Below are positions 43,135 through 53,237 of a DNA stretch of 64,000 bases, piece by piece. The first letter of the stretch is position 1, and each line of letters starts with the position of its first letter. Source of the DNA: Pelomonas margarita (lineage in GTDB: Bacteria > Pseudomonadota > Gammaproteobacteria > Burkholderiales > Burkholderiaceae_C); assembly GCF_043555875.1 (NCBI RefSeq), contig NZ_JBIGHW010000005.1, positions 272,328 to 336,327 on the forward strand. The letters run 5' to 3'. The position numbers and the translations under genes were made by a program. The notes under the pieces were generated by a model. The model searched no databases, was not told the origin of the DNA, and was given only the letters and a program-made list of their open reading frames with translations.

Positions 43135-44393
43135 CGCTGCACCTGCTGCGGGTAGGGAATCTCCACGCCCAGCTCACCCAGCGTGCGCAGAATGGCGAGG
43201 TTGACGTCGGAGCGCACGCCGCCGGCCCCGTTCTCGGGGTCGGCAATCCAGAAGAACGCCGTCAGCTCCAGGCCGCTGTCGGCGAAGCGGCTGAGTTGCA
43301 CCGCAGGCCTTGGCTCGACCAACACGCGTGGCACGGCGGCCACGGCCTTCGCCAGCGCGGCGATGACGGCCTCCACATCGCAGCCGTAGTCCACCTGCAC
43401 GACGGTGGACAGCAGCACGCGCGGGTCGGCCAGCGAGGAGTTCTCCACCCGCTGCGTGATCAGCATCTCGTTGGGCACGATGGCTTCCTTGCCACCCAGC
43501 GAGCGGATCACGGTGTAGCGCGTCTTGATGTCGGTCACCCGGCCCTCGAAGTTGTCCACCTTGACCATGTCGCCGATGCGCAAGCTCCGCTCGGCCAGGA
43601 TGACGAAGCCGCTCACGTAGTTGGCCGCCAGCTTCTGCAGGCCGAAGCCCAGGCCCACGCCCAAGGCGCCACCCAGCACGCCCAAGGCCGTCAGGTCGAT
43701 GCCCGCGGCCGACAGCGCAAACAGCAGGCCCACGAACAGCAGCAGCGCGCGGATGGCGCTGGCAGCGATCTTGCGCATGGACAGGTCCATGGACTCGCGC
43801 TGCAGCAGCCGAGACTCGATGGCCGCTGAGATCCACAGCGCCACCACCAGCACCAGCGCCGCTGTGAGCCCGCCCTCGATGAGGTTGCGCAGCGTCAGTC
43901 GCACGGTGCCGAACTTCCAGCCGATGTCGTCCAGCTCGTCCAGGATGATGGGCAACAGGCCGGTGATCCACAGCACCGCGCCCAGCCACATCAGCCAGGA
44001 GCCGATGCGCTCGACCAGACGGATGGGCGCCGAGTCGGGCCAGGCCGCCCGCAGCACGCGGGCGATGACGCGGATGACGGCCAGCGACACCAGTACCGGC
44101 AGCGCCAGCTTGAACAGCGCCGGCGCCAGCTCCCACAGCGGCATCAGGCGGCGTGCGCCGAAGGCCAGCGCCAGCGCCAGCAGCGGGAACAGCGCGCCGT
44201 CGATGACGCGGTCGCCGAACAGCACGCTGTGGTCACGGCGCGTGACAGCGCGCGACAGCGCCCAGCTGACCAGCCCGGCCACTGCCAGGCAGCCCAGCAG
44301 CAGCGCCCATTCGGCCAGCGCCTCGGCGCTGAACACGCGGCCCAGCAAGGCCTGCAGTTCGTTCAGGCTCAGCGGTTGATGCATTGAATTCAT
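43101..44393 (-). CDS. MscS-family mechanosensitive channel
   Basis: 430 aa. Several N-terminal helices precede the MscS core: the pore helix IDLTALGVLGGALGVGLGFGLQ with its Ala/Gly pattern, then LAANYVSGFVILAERSLRIGD and the beta domain (VKVDNFEGRVTDIKTRYTVIR). It opens under membrane tension on hypo-osmotic shock. The start at 44393 could be three codons late (ATG 44384). The 3' end overlaps the convergent dehydrogenase by 34 bp. Confidence 0.9.
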   Translation of the reverse strand: MNSMHQPLSLNELQALLGRVFSAEALAEWALLLGCLAVAGLVSWALSRAVTRRDHSVLFGDRVIDGALFPLLALALAFGARRLMPLWELAPALFKLALPVLVSLAVIRVIARVLRAAWPDSAPIRLVERIGSWLMWLGAVLWITGLLPIILDELDDIGWKFGTVRLTLRNLIEGGLTAALVLVVALWISAAIESRLLQRESMDLSMRKIAASAIRALLLFVGLLFALSAAGIDLTALGVLGGALGVGLGFGLQKLAANYVSGFVILAERSLRIGDMVKVDNFEGRVTDIKTRYTVIRSLGGKEAIVPNEMLITQRVENSSLADPRVLLSTVVQVDYGCDVEAVIAALAKAVAAVPRVLVEPRPAVQLSRFADSGLELTAFFWIADPENGAGGVRSDVNLAILRTLGELGVEIPYPQQVQRQLKSESSTTR

Positions 44394-44456
44394 GTCAAGA
44401 CGCGGGCCGAACAGTGCGGCCGCGAAGGTCGGAAAAGAAGATCAGGGAAGGATGGC

Positions 44457-45392
44457 TCAGAGATCGGCCAACACCCGCAGGTGCACGCCCACGCTGCGCG
44501 CCAGCGCGCCGAGGTCGTAGCCACCCTCCAGCACCGAGACGATGCGGCCCTTGGCATGGCGGGCGGCCACGTCCTTGAGCTTGAGCGTGATCCACTCGTA
44601 GTCGGCCTCCACCAACCCCAGTTGCCCCAGTTCGTCGTCGCGGTGGGCGTCGAAGCCGGCCGAGATGAAGATCATCTGCGGCTTGAAGCGCTCCAGCGCC
44701 GGCAGCCACATGGCCTCGATCATCTCCCGCACCTCGGCCCCCCGTGTGTAGGCCGGCACCGGCACATTGACCATGTTCGTGCCCTTGGGGACAGCGCCGC
44801 TGTACGGGTACAGCGGGTGCTGGAACAGGCTGACCATCAGCACGCGGTCATCGCCCGCGACGATGTCCTCGGTGCCATTGCCGTGGTGCACGTCGAAGTC
44901 CACGATGGCCACGCGCTGCAGGCCGCGGTCGTCCAACGCGTGGCGCGCCGCGACGGCCACGTTGTTGAAGAAGCAAAAGCCCATGCTCTGGTCGCGCGTG
45001 GCGTGGTGGCCGGGCGGGCGCACGGCGCAGAAGGCGTTGTCAGCCTGGCCGTCGATGACGAGGTCGGTGGCCTGCACCGCCGCGCCGGCCGCCATCTGCA
45101 CGGCCGCCCAGGTGTGGGCATTGGCCGAAGTGTCAGGGTCCACCGCGCAGCGCTCGCCGCGCTCGGCACAACCACGCAGCAGCTCGCCGATCTCGGCCAC
45201 ATAGCCATGCGTGTGCGCGCGCTCCACGGCCTTCAGGTCCACCGGCCGGGTGTCCACATGCACCAGTGCCGGCGCCACGCCGGACGCGATCAGCCAGTCA
45301 TCGATGGCGGCCAGCCGCTCGGGGCATTCGGGGTGGCCGTCGCCCATGTCGTGGCGACGGCATTCGGGGGGATTGAAGTACGCAGTGGGCAT
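44457..45392 (-). CDS. Histone deacetylase-family amidohydrolase
   Basis: 311 aa. The zinc-dependent deacetylase motifs are RPPGHHATRDQSMGFCFFNN, IVDFDVHHGNGTED and SAGFDAHRDDELGQL, giving the tandem His, the Asp/His zinc ligands and the GFD loop. Bacterial members are acetylpolyamine amidohydrolases or protein deacetylases such as AcuC; the substrate here is not clear. It begins 31 bp from the divergent moxR start, so the two promoters must overlap the coding ends. The acs gene is 5 kb away, so an AcuC-type link is possible but untested. Confidence 0.88.
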   Translation of the reverse strand: MPTAYFNPPECRRHDMGDGHPECPERLAAIDDWLIASGVAPALVHVDTRPVDLKAVERAHTHGYVAEIGELLRGCAERGERCAVDPDTSANAHTWAAVQMAAGAAVQATDLVIDGQADNAFCAVRPPGHHATRDQSMGFCFFNNVAVAARHALDDRGLQRVAIVDFDVHHGNGTEDIVAGDDRVLMVSLFQHPLYPYSGAVPKGTNMVNVPVPAYTRGAEVREMIEAMWLPALERFKPQMIFISAGFDAHRDDELGQLGLVEADYEWITLKLKDVAARHAKGRIVSVLEGGYDLGALARSVGVHLRVLADL

Positions 45393-45423
45393 GGGCCGGA
45401 GTCTCTTGATATGGTCTGGGCCC

Positions 45424-46356
<933 letters not shown>

Positions 46357-46384
46357 CGACGCGGAACAGCCCGTCGGGCCGTGC

Positions 46385-47229
46385 CTACCAGATGCGCACG
46401 CGCTGCTCCGGCGGCAGGTAGAGCTTGTCGCCCGGCTTCACGTCAAAGGCGCGGTACCACTCGTCGAGGTTGCGCAGCGGCCCGTTGACGCGGAAGGTCG
46501 GCGGCGAATGCGGCCCGACCTTGAGCTGGTTGAGCATGGCCTCGTCGCGGTACTTGGACTTCCAGACCTGTGCCCAGGCGAGGAAGAAACGCTGGTCGCC
46601 GGTCAGTCCGTCGATCACCGGCGCTTCCTTGCCATTCAGGCTCAGGCGGTAGGCCGTGTAGGCCACGGACAGGCCGCCGAGGTCGCCGAGGTCGCCGATG
46701 TTCTCGCCCAGCGCCAGCTGGCCGTTGACGCATTGGTTGGGCAGCGGGCAATAGCCGTTGTATTGCGCCACGAGGGCCTTGGTGCGGGCCTCGAAGCGCG
46801 CGCGGTCTTCGTCGGTCCACCAGTTGCGCTGGATGCCGGCGGCGTCCGACTTGGAGCCCTGGTCATCGAAGCCATGCCCCATCTCGTGGCCAATCACGCT
46901 GCCGATGGCGCCGTAGTTCACGGCCGGGTCGGCGTTGAGGTCGAAGAAGGGCGGCTGCAGTTCCTCGACGATGGCGCGGGTCTGCTCCTCAGCGCGACCG
47001 GACAGCGCGTTGAACGAGCCGTAGCGGGTCTCGTAACATAGCTGTCCGACCACGCGCCGTTGGCGTAACGGTCGAAGTCATCGCCCGGCTTCATTGAGGT
47101 GTCGCGGTTGGCCAGTTCGACGCCGAAGCTGCCGAGCTGCGGCTTGCTGCCGGCAGCCAGCGAGGGCGCGGCGCCGACGCTGAAGGCAAGGCTCAAAGCG
47201 ACGGTGAGCGTGGAGGGGATGTGCTTCAT
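46385..47229 (-). pseudogene. M13-family metallopeptidase, internally deleted and frameshifted
   Basis: M13 (neprilysin-like) peptidases are about 690 aa; this locus encodes only about 280. The 5' part has a signal peptide (MKHIPSTLTVALSLAF) and SFGVELANRDTSMKPGDDFDRYANGAW. Near 47040-47060 the frame shifts, and YGSFNALSGRAEEQTRAIVEEL is followed directly by LQPPFFDLNADPAVNYGAIG, so some 400 residues between the N-terminal region and the catalytic domain are missing. The zinc motif GHEMGHGFDDQG and the second ligand region LALGENIGDLGG are still present. With no intact propeptide-like domain the product should be non-functional. Confidence 0.85.
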
Positions 47230-47640
47230 CGGTGAATCACAAAGTGAATGTTGGTAATTCAGGCTGGCGCAAAACAGACGCTGGCGAGACGTGCCGGAGG
47301 TCTCGGCGCTGAGGGGCCTGGGCGAGTACAAGCCCGCACCCGCCAGCGGCTGAACAGAAGGGCTTGCTGCCGCGCCGCGTCGGCTTTCCGGATGCGCATG
47401 TGCTTGACGCGGTGGGCGGGGGGGGACGGATGGGATTTATGTTCGTGCCCCCCATTTCCGGCACGTCGCTGTTCGCGGCCGCTGCGGTCTGCCTGGTGGC
47501 CGCCGTGCTGGTCATGCGGCTGCGGTCTTCCGCCACAAGCGGTCTGGGCCTGCGTGCGGGCTGTCGGATTGCTTTACATCGCGGCGACGAGCCCGCTGTG
47601 CCATCTTGGCAACGCGTTGATTCCACGGGTGATTTTCCTG
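47230..47640. other. Intergenic stretch without a convincing gene
   Basis: About 410 bp between the M13 pseudogene start and the PEP-CTERM promoter. Short open frames exist on both strands, including a plus-strand one (47364-47648) with a possible hydrophobic segment, but none has a ribosome-binding site or recognisable homology. A run of seven or more G's lies near 47416. It is probably decayed sequence. Confidence 0.5.
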
Positions 47641-47656
47641 TGGCATGACTGTTGCA
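47641..47656 (+). promoter_or_regulatory. Sigma-54-type promoter of the PEP-CTERM gene
   Basis: TGGCATGACTGTTGCA matches the -24/-12 consensus TGGCAYG-N4-TTGCW exactly in spacing, with the invariant GG and GC in place. Transcription would begin about 12 bp downstream, near 47667, giving a short leader to ATG 47680 or 47689. PEP-CTERM genes in related floc-forming bacteria use RpoN with the PrsK/PrsR two-component system. Confidence 0.7.
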
Positions 47657-47679
47657 CCGGTGCTGCGGATCACAACCCA

Positions 47680-48321
47680 ATGACCGCCATGGAACTCAAG
47701 CTCAACCGGATCGCTGCAGCGGGTGCACTGCTGCTGGGCATTGCATCGCAAACCGCATTTGCCGGTGTTGTCTTCATCAACTTTGACGGCGCCGGCGCCG
47801 TCGCAGGCGCTGCCATTGGCAGCTTCTACAGCGCACAGGGCGTCACGTTCACGAACGCACAGTGGAATCTGCGGAACGGCGACTTCGGCAGCTCATCGCC
47901 CTTCATCGCGATCGGCATCACCAGCTCGTTCAACCCCAAAGCGAATTCGCCGATCGTGATGACGTTCTCGAGCGCGATCTCCAGCTTCTCCCTGGACGCG
48001 ATCAACGCCGGCTCGCTGGGCGCCCGCATCGATGCCTACGACGCGGAAATCGGCGGAAACCTGATTGCGACCGACGACTTCTTCGGCGTCGGGGCTGGCG
48101 GCACCGTCGACATGCTCAGCCTGACCGGCAGCAACATCCGTCGCATTGCCTTCTACCAGCCCAACGCCGGGCAGTCCGAAGGTGTCGGTTTCGACAACAT
48201 CACGTTCAATGTGAGCCCGGCGGGCACGGTGCCTGAGCCGGCATCGTGGGCGCTGGCCGGCCTGGCGCTCGCGGGCTTGGCCGCGACGCGCCGGCGCGTC
48301 GCGCAACGCCAGCCCAAGTAA
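47680..48321 (+). CDS. PEP-CTERM sorting-domain exopolysaccharide-associated protein
   Basis: 213 aa. A signal peptide ends near AFA-GV, the body is beta-rich with low charge (FINFDGAGAVAGAAIGSFYSAQG..), and the C-terminus is VPEPASWALAGLALAGLAATRRR: the PEP motif, a hydrophobic helix and a basic tail recognised by exosortase. Such proteins are processed at the inner membrane and released with exopolysaccharide, in biofilm or floc formation. ATG 47680 is used, ATG 47689 being equally possible. It is preceded by a sigma-54-type promoter and followed by a strong hairpin. Confidence 0.85.
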   Translation: MTAMELKLNRIAAAGALLLGIASQTAFAGVVFINFDGAGAVAGAAIGSFYSAQGVTFTNAQWNLRNGDFGSSSPFIAIGITSSFNPKANSPIVMTFSSAISSFSLDAINAGSLGARIDAYDAEIGGNLIATDDFFGVGAGGTVDMLSLTGSNIRRIAFYQPNAGQSEGVGFDNITFNVSPAGTVPEPASWALAGLALAGLAATRRRVAQRQPK

Positions 48322-48401
48322 ACCCTGGCACCGCGCTCGGGGCACGAGGTTCGCCCGATGCAAGCCTTCCCCCCGCCCGCCATGGGCAGCGATGCGTCCT
48401 C

Positions 48402-48430
48402 CAACGGCCTGAGCCACGCTCAGGCCGTTG
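48402..48430. terminator. Perfect 13-bp hairpin after the PEP-CTERM gene
   Basis: CAACGGCCTGAGC (48402-48414) pairs perfectly with GCTCAGGCCGTTG (48418-48430), loop CAC, followed by TCGTTTC. It is placed 80 bp after the PEP-CTERM stop and immediately before the transposase remnant, so it is either a terminator or a REP-type unit of that transposase. Confidence 0.6.
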
Positions 48431-48439
48431 TCGTTTCAG

Positions 48440-49098
48440 GGGCCGTCGGCGCTGATGCGCCACATCAACGGCGTCTACACGCTGGCGATCAACCGGCGGC
48501 ATGGCAAGGTGGGACATCTGTTCCAGGAGCGCTTCAAGGCGATCCTGGCGGACCGCGAGGCCTACTTGCTGGAGGTGTGCCGGTATGTGGAACTCAACCC
48601 GGTGCGGGCCAGCGTGGTGGCCACGCCGGTCGATTGGTCCTGGTCCAGCTACCGGGCGGCTGGCTGGGCAGCGAGGAGCTGTGGAGCTACCTGCTGGGAG
48701 TGCCCGCTGACACTGACGCGCAGCGTGTGCAGGCCCAGCAGGCCTACGCGCAACTGGCGGCCGACGGGTAGGGCGTGGCGCTGTGGGCGGAGCACCTGAA
48801 CCGGCAGATCTATCTCGATGACGACGAGTTTGTCGGGCGCATGCAGGACACCGCATTGCCCACGGCCCCCAGGTGCCCAAGGCGCTATGCAGTTCGACCC
48901 ACAGCCGGGCCGGCTGGCTGGCACTATGCGACAGCCGCGAGCAGGCCCTGCACCGCGCATTACACCGAGAGTGGGCTGACGATGACGGCGATGGCCGCCG
49001 AACTGGGGCTGACGGTGGTGCGGGTCAGCCAGTTGATTGCCAAGGCCGAAAAACAGACCTCGCCCACGGATGGCTCTGAGCAGGCAAGATCCACCTGA
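48440..49098 (+). pseudogene. REP-associated tyrosine transposase (Y1_Tnp) remnant
   Basis: Pieces of a RAYT are readable across frames. In one frame, MRHINGVYTLAINRRHGKVG and HLFQERFKAILADREAYLL, VCRYVELNPVRASVV and WSWSSYRAA; in the next frame ELWSYLLGVPADTDAQ to an in-frame stop at about 48771, then LWAEHLNRQIYLDDDEFVGR; finally MTAMAAELGLTVVRVSQLIA in another shift. The N-terminal part with the HUH motif is missing. Several frameshifts and a stop make it clearly dead. Its last codon overlaps the DUF58 ATG. Confidence 0.8.
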
Positions 49099-50081
49099 TG
49101 AACCCCCTGCAGTTGGCACGCCGGCGCTGGCAAGCCTGGTGGCAGGCCCGCCAGCCGGCGGCTGATACCCACCACACCACGCAGCGCAACACCTACATCC
49201 TGCCCACGCCAGCCGGCTTGGCTTTCTGCGCCACGCTGGGCGTGCTGCTGCTGGCCAGCATCAATGAACAGCTCAGCCTGGGCTACGCGCTGACCTTTGC
49301 GCTGACCGGCGCGGGCCTCGCGTCCATGCACACCACGCACGCCAACCTGCGCGGCCTGCAGATGGACCTGCGCGCGCCAGAGGGCGTGCATGCCGGGGAC
49401 GACTACGCGCTGGAGCTGCGCCTGCACAACCCGGGGCGCGAGCGCTTCGGCATCGCCGTCAGCGCCCAGCTTGACGACGGCGCCAGCGAGCCCGCCTGGG
49501 TCGACGTGCCAGCGCGTGGCCACGCCGTACTCCAGCTGCGCCTGCCGTCCCCGCAACGCGGGCTGCGGGTGCTGCCCCGGCTGGTGGTCGCCACGCGCTT
49601 CCCGCTGGGCTTCTTTCGTGCCTGGAGCTACTGGCGGCCGGCGGCGCAGGTGTGGGTCTACCCGCGCGCAGAGACACAGCCGCCCGCCTTCCCTGCCCAA
49701 GCCGAGGCCGGCTCCGGCGAAGCAGCCTCGACGCGGCAGTCCACGCAGGGCACGGATTTTTCCGGCGTGCGCAGCTACCGCCGCGGCGACTCGCTGAAGC
49801 AGATCCTGTGGCGCAAGTCCGCTCTGGCGCTGGACCAGGGCCTGCCGCTGTGGGTACGCGAGACCGAGGCCCCGCTGGCGCGGGACCTGTGGCTGGACTG
49901 GCGCGACACTCCAGGCCGCGACGTCGAGGCCAGGCTGTCACGCCTGACGGCCTGGGTGCTGGCCGCCGAGCGCCTGGGCCAGCCCTACGGCCTGCGCTTA
50001 GGCAGCCGCGAGATGGCGCCCGCTCTGGGTGCCGCCCACCGCCAGGCCTGCCTGCAACTGCTCGCAGGGTTCAGCGCATGA
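49098..50081 (+). CDS. DUF58 domain-containing protein
   Basis: 327 aa. Two hydrophobic helices near the N-terminus (GLAFCATLGVLLLASINEQL and a following one), a beta-rich middle, and the DUF58 signature FSGVRSYRRGDSLKQILWRK near residue 225. DUF58 proteins accompany MoxR ATPases and transglutaminase-like proteins; this one overlaps the transglutaminase gene as ATGA. The ATG follows the decayed transposase, so the original ribosome-binding site and operon context with moxR were probably replaced. Confidence 0.88.
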   Translation: MNPLQLARRRWQAWWQARQPAADTHHTTQRNTYILPTPAGLAFCATLGVLLLASINEQLSLGYALTFALTGAGLASMHTTHANLRGLQMDLRAPEGVHAGDDYALELRLHNPGRERFGIAVSAQLDDGASEPAWVDVPARGHAVLQLRLPSPQRGLRVLPRLVVATRFPLGFFRAWSYWRPAAQVWVYPRAETQPPAFPAQAEAGSGEAASTRQSTQGTDFSGVRSYRRGDSLKQILWRKSALALDQGLPLWVRETEAPLARDLWLDWRDTPGRDVEARLSRLTAWVLAAERLGQPYGLRLGSREMAPALGAAHRQACLQLLAGFSA

Positions 50082-52096
50082 ACGGCCTGCAACGCTGGTG
50101 GAGCCGCCTGCCCCGCGACACGCGCGACAGCTTCTTCCTGCTGGCCGTCATCACGGCCGTCATGGCGCCGCACGCCAGCCACCTGCCGTTGTGGGCCACC
50201 GGCCTGACCGGCCTGGTGCTGGCCTGGCGCGCCCACATCGCCTGGCGCCAGCGGCCGCTGCCCAGCCGCTGGGCGTTGCTGGCCATCGCGCTGGTGTACG
50301 CGGTGCTGACCTGGCTGACCTTTCGCACGCTGGTCGGCCGCGAGGCCGGCATCACACTGCTGACCGTGCTGATGGCGCTCAAGACGCTGGAGCTGCGCGC
50401 CCGGCGCGACGCCTTCGTCGTGTTCTTCCTCGGCTTCTTCCTGGTGCTGACGCAGTTCCTGTACTCGCAGTCGCTGCTGACGGCGGCCGGCGCGCTACTG
50501 TCGCTGTGGGGGCTGCTGGCGGCGGTGGTGCTGGCGCAGATGCCCACGGGCGTGCCCAGCATCGCCATCGCCGCGCGCCGCGCCGCCAGCACCACGGCGC
50601 TGGGCCTGCCGGTGATGGTGCTGCTGTTCGTGCTGTTCCCACGCATCGCGCCGCTATGGGGCGTGCCCACCGAGCAGATCGGCAAGACGGGCCTGAGCAA
50701 CCAGCTGGAGTTCGGGGCGATGAGCGAGATCGCCAACGACGACAGCATCGCCATGCGCCTGAAGTTCGACGGCGCAGTGCCGCCGCCCGACCAGCGCTAC
50801 TTCCGCGGCCCGGTGTTGACGCGCTTCGACGGCAAGACCTGGCGCGCTCCCGACACCCGCCCCGCCCAGGGCTGGCTGCGCGGCCGCGACGACCTGCTCA
50901 CCCAGGGCCCGGCGCTGCGCTACGAGGCGACGCTGGAGCCGCTGCGCATTCCCGTGCTGCCGCTGCTGGAGATGAGCCCCGGCACCGAACTCGCGCTGCC
51001 CGACTTGGCCGTGCAGCGCGGACCCGAGCTGCAATGGCTGGCCCCGCGCCCCATCACCGAGCGGCTGCGCTTCACGGCCACGGCCCACATGGGCTGGCGC
51101 GCCGGCCAGCAGCTCAACCGGCTGCAATACGCGGCGCTGACCGAGCTGCCGCCCGGCGCCAACCCGCGCACGCTGGCCTGGGCCCTGGCGCTGGCCACGC
51201 AGCCGCGCTTCACGGCGCTGCCGCCGGCCGAACGCGCCGAGGCGCTGGCCGCCGCGCTGCTGGCCCATGTGCGCACCGAGGACTTCACCTACACGCTGTC
51301 CCCCGGCCGCTACGGCGAACAAACGCCGCATGTCATCGACGAGTTCTGGCTGGACCGCCGGCTGGGCTTCTGCGAGCACTTTGCGTCGGCCTTCGTCGTC
51401 CTCATGCGGGCCATGGGCGTGCCGGCGCGCATCGTCACCGGCTTCCAGGGCTGGGACGCCGAACCGCAGGACGGCTACCTCGTCGTGCGCAACGCCAACG
51501 CCCACGCCTGGGCCGAGTACTGGGTGCAGGGCAAGGGCTGGCTGCGCAGCGACCCGACCGCCGCCGTGGCGCCCAACCGCGTCACGCAAGGCCTGGCCCT
51601 GCAGCCGCAGCCCGGCCTGGTGGGCCAGCTCAACCCCACGCTGTGGCGCGCGCTGCGCAACGGCTGGGAGACGGTCAACAACCGCTGGCAGCAGATGGTG
51701 CTGAACTACTCGCGCCAGAACCAGTTCGACCTGCTCAAGCAGCTCGGCTTCGAGCGCCCTGACTGGAGCGCACTCGGCCAGGCGCTGGCCGGCGTCATCT
51801 TCCTGACGGCGCTGCTGGGGCTGGCCTGGCTGCGCTGGAGCAGCCGCCCGCACGATGCATGGAGCCGTCAGCGGGCGCGCATCACCGCCCGGCTGGCCGC
51901 CTTGGGTGTTGAAGCACCGCCGCACGAAAGCCCGGCCGGGTGGGCCCAGCGGCTGCAGCAAGGCCACGGCCCGGCTGCCCAGGCCGCCTGCGACTGGCTG
52001 CTGCAACTGCATGCCGCGCGCTACGGCGAAGGCCGGCCCGCGCCGGCCTGGGCCGACTTCCGGCGTGCGCTGGCGGCGCTGCCGGCGCGACGCTGA
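50078..52096 (+). CDS. DUF3488 / transglutaminase-like membrane protein (TgpA type)
   Basis: 672 aa. The N-terminal third has about six helices (DUF3488), followed by a periplasmic region with a transglutaminase-like domain: catalytic Cys in LGFCEHFASAFVVLMRAMG, His in NANAHAWAEYWV and Asp in WLRSDPTAAV, then one more helix (LAGVIFLTALLGLAWL) and a DUF4129-like tail. In Pseudomonas the TgpA protein of this type is essential; the substrate is unknown. It is translationally coupled to the DUF58 gene. Confidence 0.9.
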   Translation: MNGLQRWWSRLPRDTRDSFFLLAVITAVMAPHASHLPLWATGLTGLVLAWRAHIAWRQRPLPSRWALLAIALVYAVLTWLTFRTLVGREAGITLLTVLMALKTLELRARRDAFVVFFLGFFLVLTQFLYSQSLLTAAGALLSLWGLLAAVVLAQMPTGVPSIAIAARRAASTTALGLPVMVLLFVLFPRIAPLWGVPTEQIGKTGLSNQLEFGAMSEIANDDSIAMRLKFDGAVPPPDQRYFRGPVLTRFDGKTWRAPDTRPAQGWLRGRDDLLTQGPALRYEATLEPLRIPVLPLLEMSPGTELALPDLAVQRGPELQWLAPRPITERLRFTATAHMGWRAGQQLNRLQYAALTELPPGANPRTLAWALALATQPRFTALPPAERAEALAAALLAHVRTEDFTYTLSPGRYGEQTPHVIDEFWLDRRLGFCEHFASAFVVLMRAMGVPARIVTGFQGWDAEPQDGYLVVRNANAHAWAEYWVQGKGWLRSDPTAAVAPNRVTQGLALQPQPGLVGQLNPTLWRALRNGWETVNNRWQQMVLNYSRQNQFDLLKQLGFERPDWSALGQALAGVIFLTALLGLAWLRWSSRPHDAWSRQRARITARLAALGVEAPPHESPAGWAQRLQQGHGPAAQAACDWLLQLHAARYGEGRPAPAWADFRRALAALPARR

Positions 52097-52159
52097 GGGC
52101 GTGAAAACTCACCGCCCTGCGCGCCTGCGCCGTGGTGTGGGCCCCGACACTCCCGGCCC

Positions 52160-53206
52160 ATGCTCAAGCACACCCCCCCACCACGGCGCGCCATCTCCAC
52201 GCTGCTGATCGCCCTGGGCCTGGCCGCCGGACCGACCCTGGCCCTGGCCCAGCCCTCGCCCACGCAACTCATCCGTGAGCTCGGAGCCCAGACCCGCGCC
52301 GCCGCGGACGGCCGCGTCGACCACGCGCAGGCCGCTGAGGCTGCAGCAGCAGCGCAGGTGCGTGCGCTGGTCGAGCAGAACCCCGGCCACGCCGCGCTGA
52401 CCGACCCCGACGCGAGCGGCGCCACCCCGTTGATGCAGGCCGCCGTCAACGGCTACGCCGAGGTGGTGGACGCCCTGCTCGCCGACGCCGGTGTTCGGGC
52501 CGGCATCGACCGCCTCGACCGCCAGGGCGCCAGTGCCTGGATGCTCAGCCAGTTCGCGCGACCGCTGACGCTGCTGAGCTGCCACCCACAGGCGGCCACG
52601 CGCGAGCGGGCGCTGCTGTGGCTGCCGCTTCAGCGGCGCGCGGCTTACTTCGTGCACGGGCAGACCACGGCGTTCGAGCGCATCGGCGCGGCCCTCGTCA
52701 AGGCCGGCGCGCGGGCCGACATGGCCGCTGCCAAGGCCGCCTGGCTGGCACGCTGCCCAGGGCACGATGCCGCCACCGCTGCCCGCATCGCGCAGGCCGA
52801 CAACCTGCTAGTGCCGCTGCTGCGTGACAGCGAGTCCAGGCTGTCAGCCTTCCTGCAGGCCCTGCGGGCCAATGAACTGCCGACGCTGCCGAACACCGCC
52901 AGCCCCATCGTGGCGCGCCCGCCCAAGCCCGCCAACCCGGCCGCATCCCCAAAGGCCGGCATGGTCTGCACGAAGATGGCGCGCCCGCAGGTGCCGACCC
53001 TCAACTGGCGCGGCGAGGTCACCCTGCACCTCACCGCCGAAGTCCACGCCGGCCTGCCCGCCGTGGCGCAAATCCGCGTCATCGACGGCCGCCTCGATGC
53101 ACGCACCGAGGCCCTGCTGCACACCATGCTGTTGCAGGCACTGTCGGGTTACGACTGCCCGGGCGACCACCTGTTCGACCAGGAGTTCCGCTTCAAGGTC
53201 CAATGA
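52160..53206 (+). CDS. Periplasmic ankyrin-containing protein, tandem family member 1
   Basis: 348 aa with a signal peptide ending near ALA-QP. A single ankyrin-like unit (GATPLMQAAVNGYAEVVDALL) is at about residues 90-110. Four cysteines recur in all three family members: SCHP, ARCP, VCTKM and GYDCPGD. The C-terminal 90 residues (WRGEVTLHLTAEV ... LFDQEFRFKV) resemble a TonB C-terminal fold by pattern. It is the most divergent of the three copies, and a LysE gene separates it from the next. Confidence 0.65.
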   Translation: MLKHTPPPRRAISTLLIALGLAAGPTLALAQPSPTQLIRELGAQTRAAADGRVDHAQAAEAAAAAQVRALVEQNPGHAALTDPDASGATPLMQAAVNGYAEVVDALLADAGVRAGIDRLDRQGASAWMLSQFARPLTLLSCHPQAATRERALLWLPLQRRAAYFVHGQTTAFERIGAALVKAGARADMAAAKAAWLARCPGHDAATAARIAQADNLLVPLLRDSESRLSAFLQALRANELPTLPNTASPIVARPPKPANPAASPKAGMVCTKMARPQVPTLNWRGEVTLHLTAEVHAGLPAVAQIRVIDGRLDARTEALLHTMLLQALSGYDCPGDHLFDQEFRFKVQ

Positions 53207-53237
53207 GCGCCGCCGCCAACTGACCACCGACCGTGCC

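Noticed and set aside
47364..47648. 94-aa plus-strand open frame with a hydrophobic segment
   Set aside because: No ribosome-binding site or homology, and it runs into the sigma-54-type promoter of the next gene.
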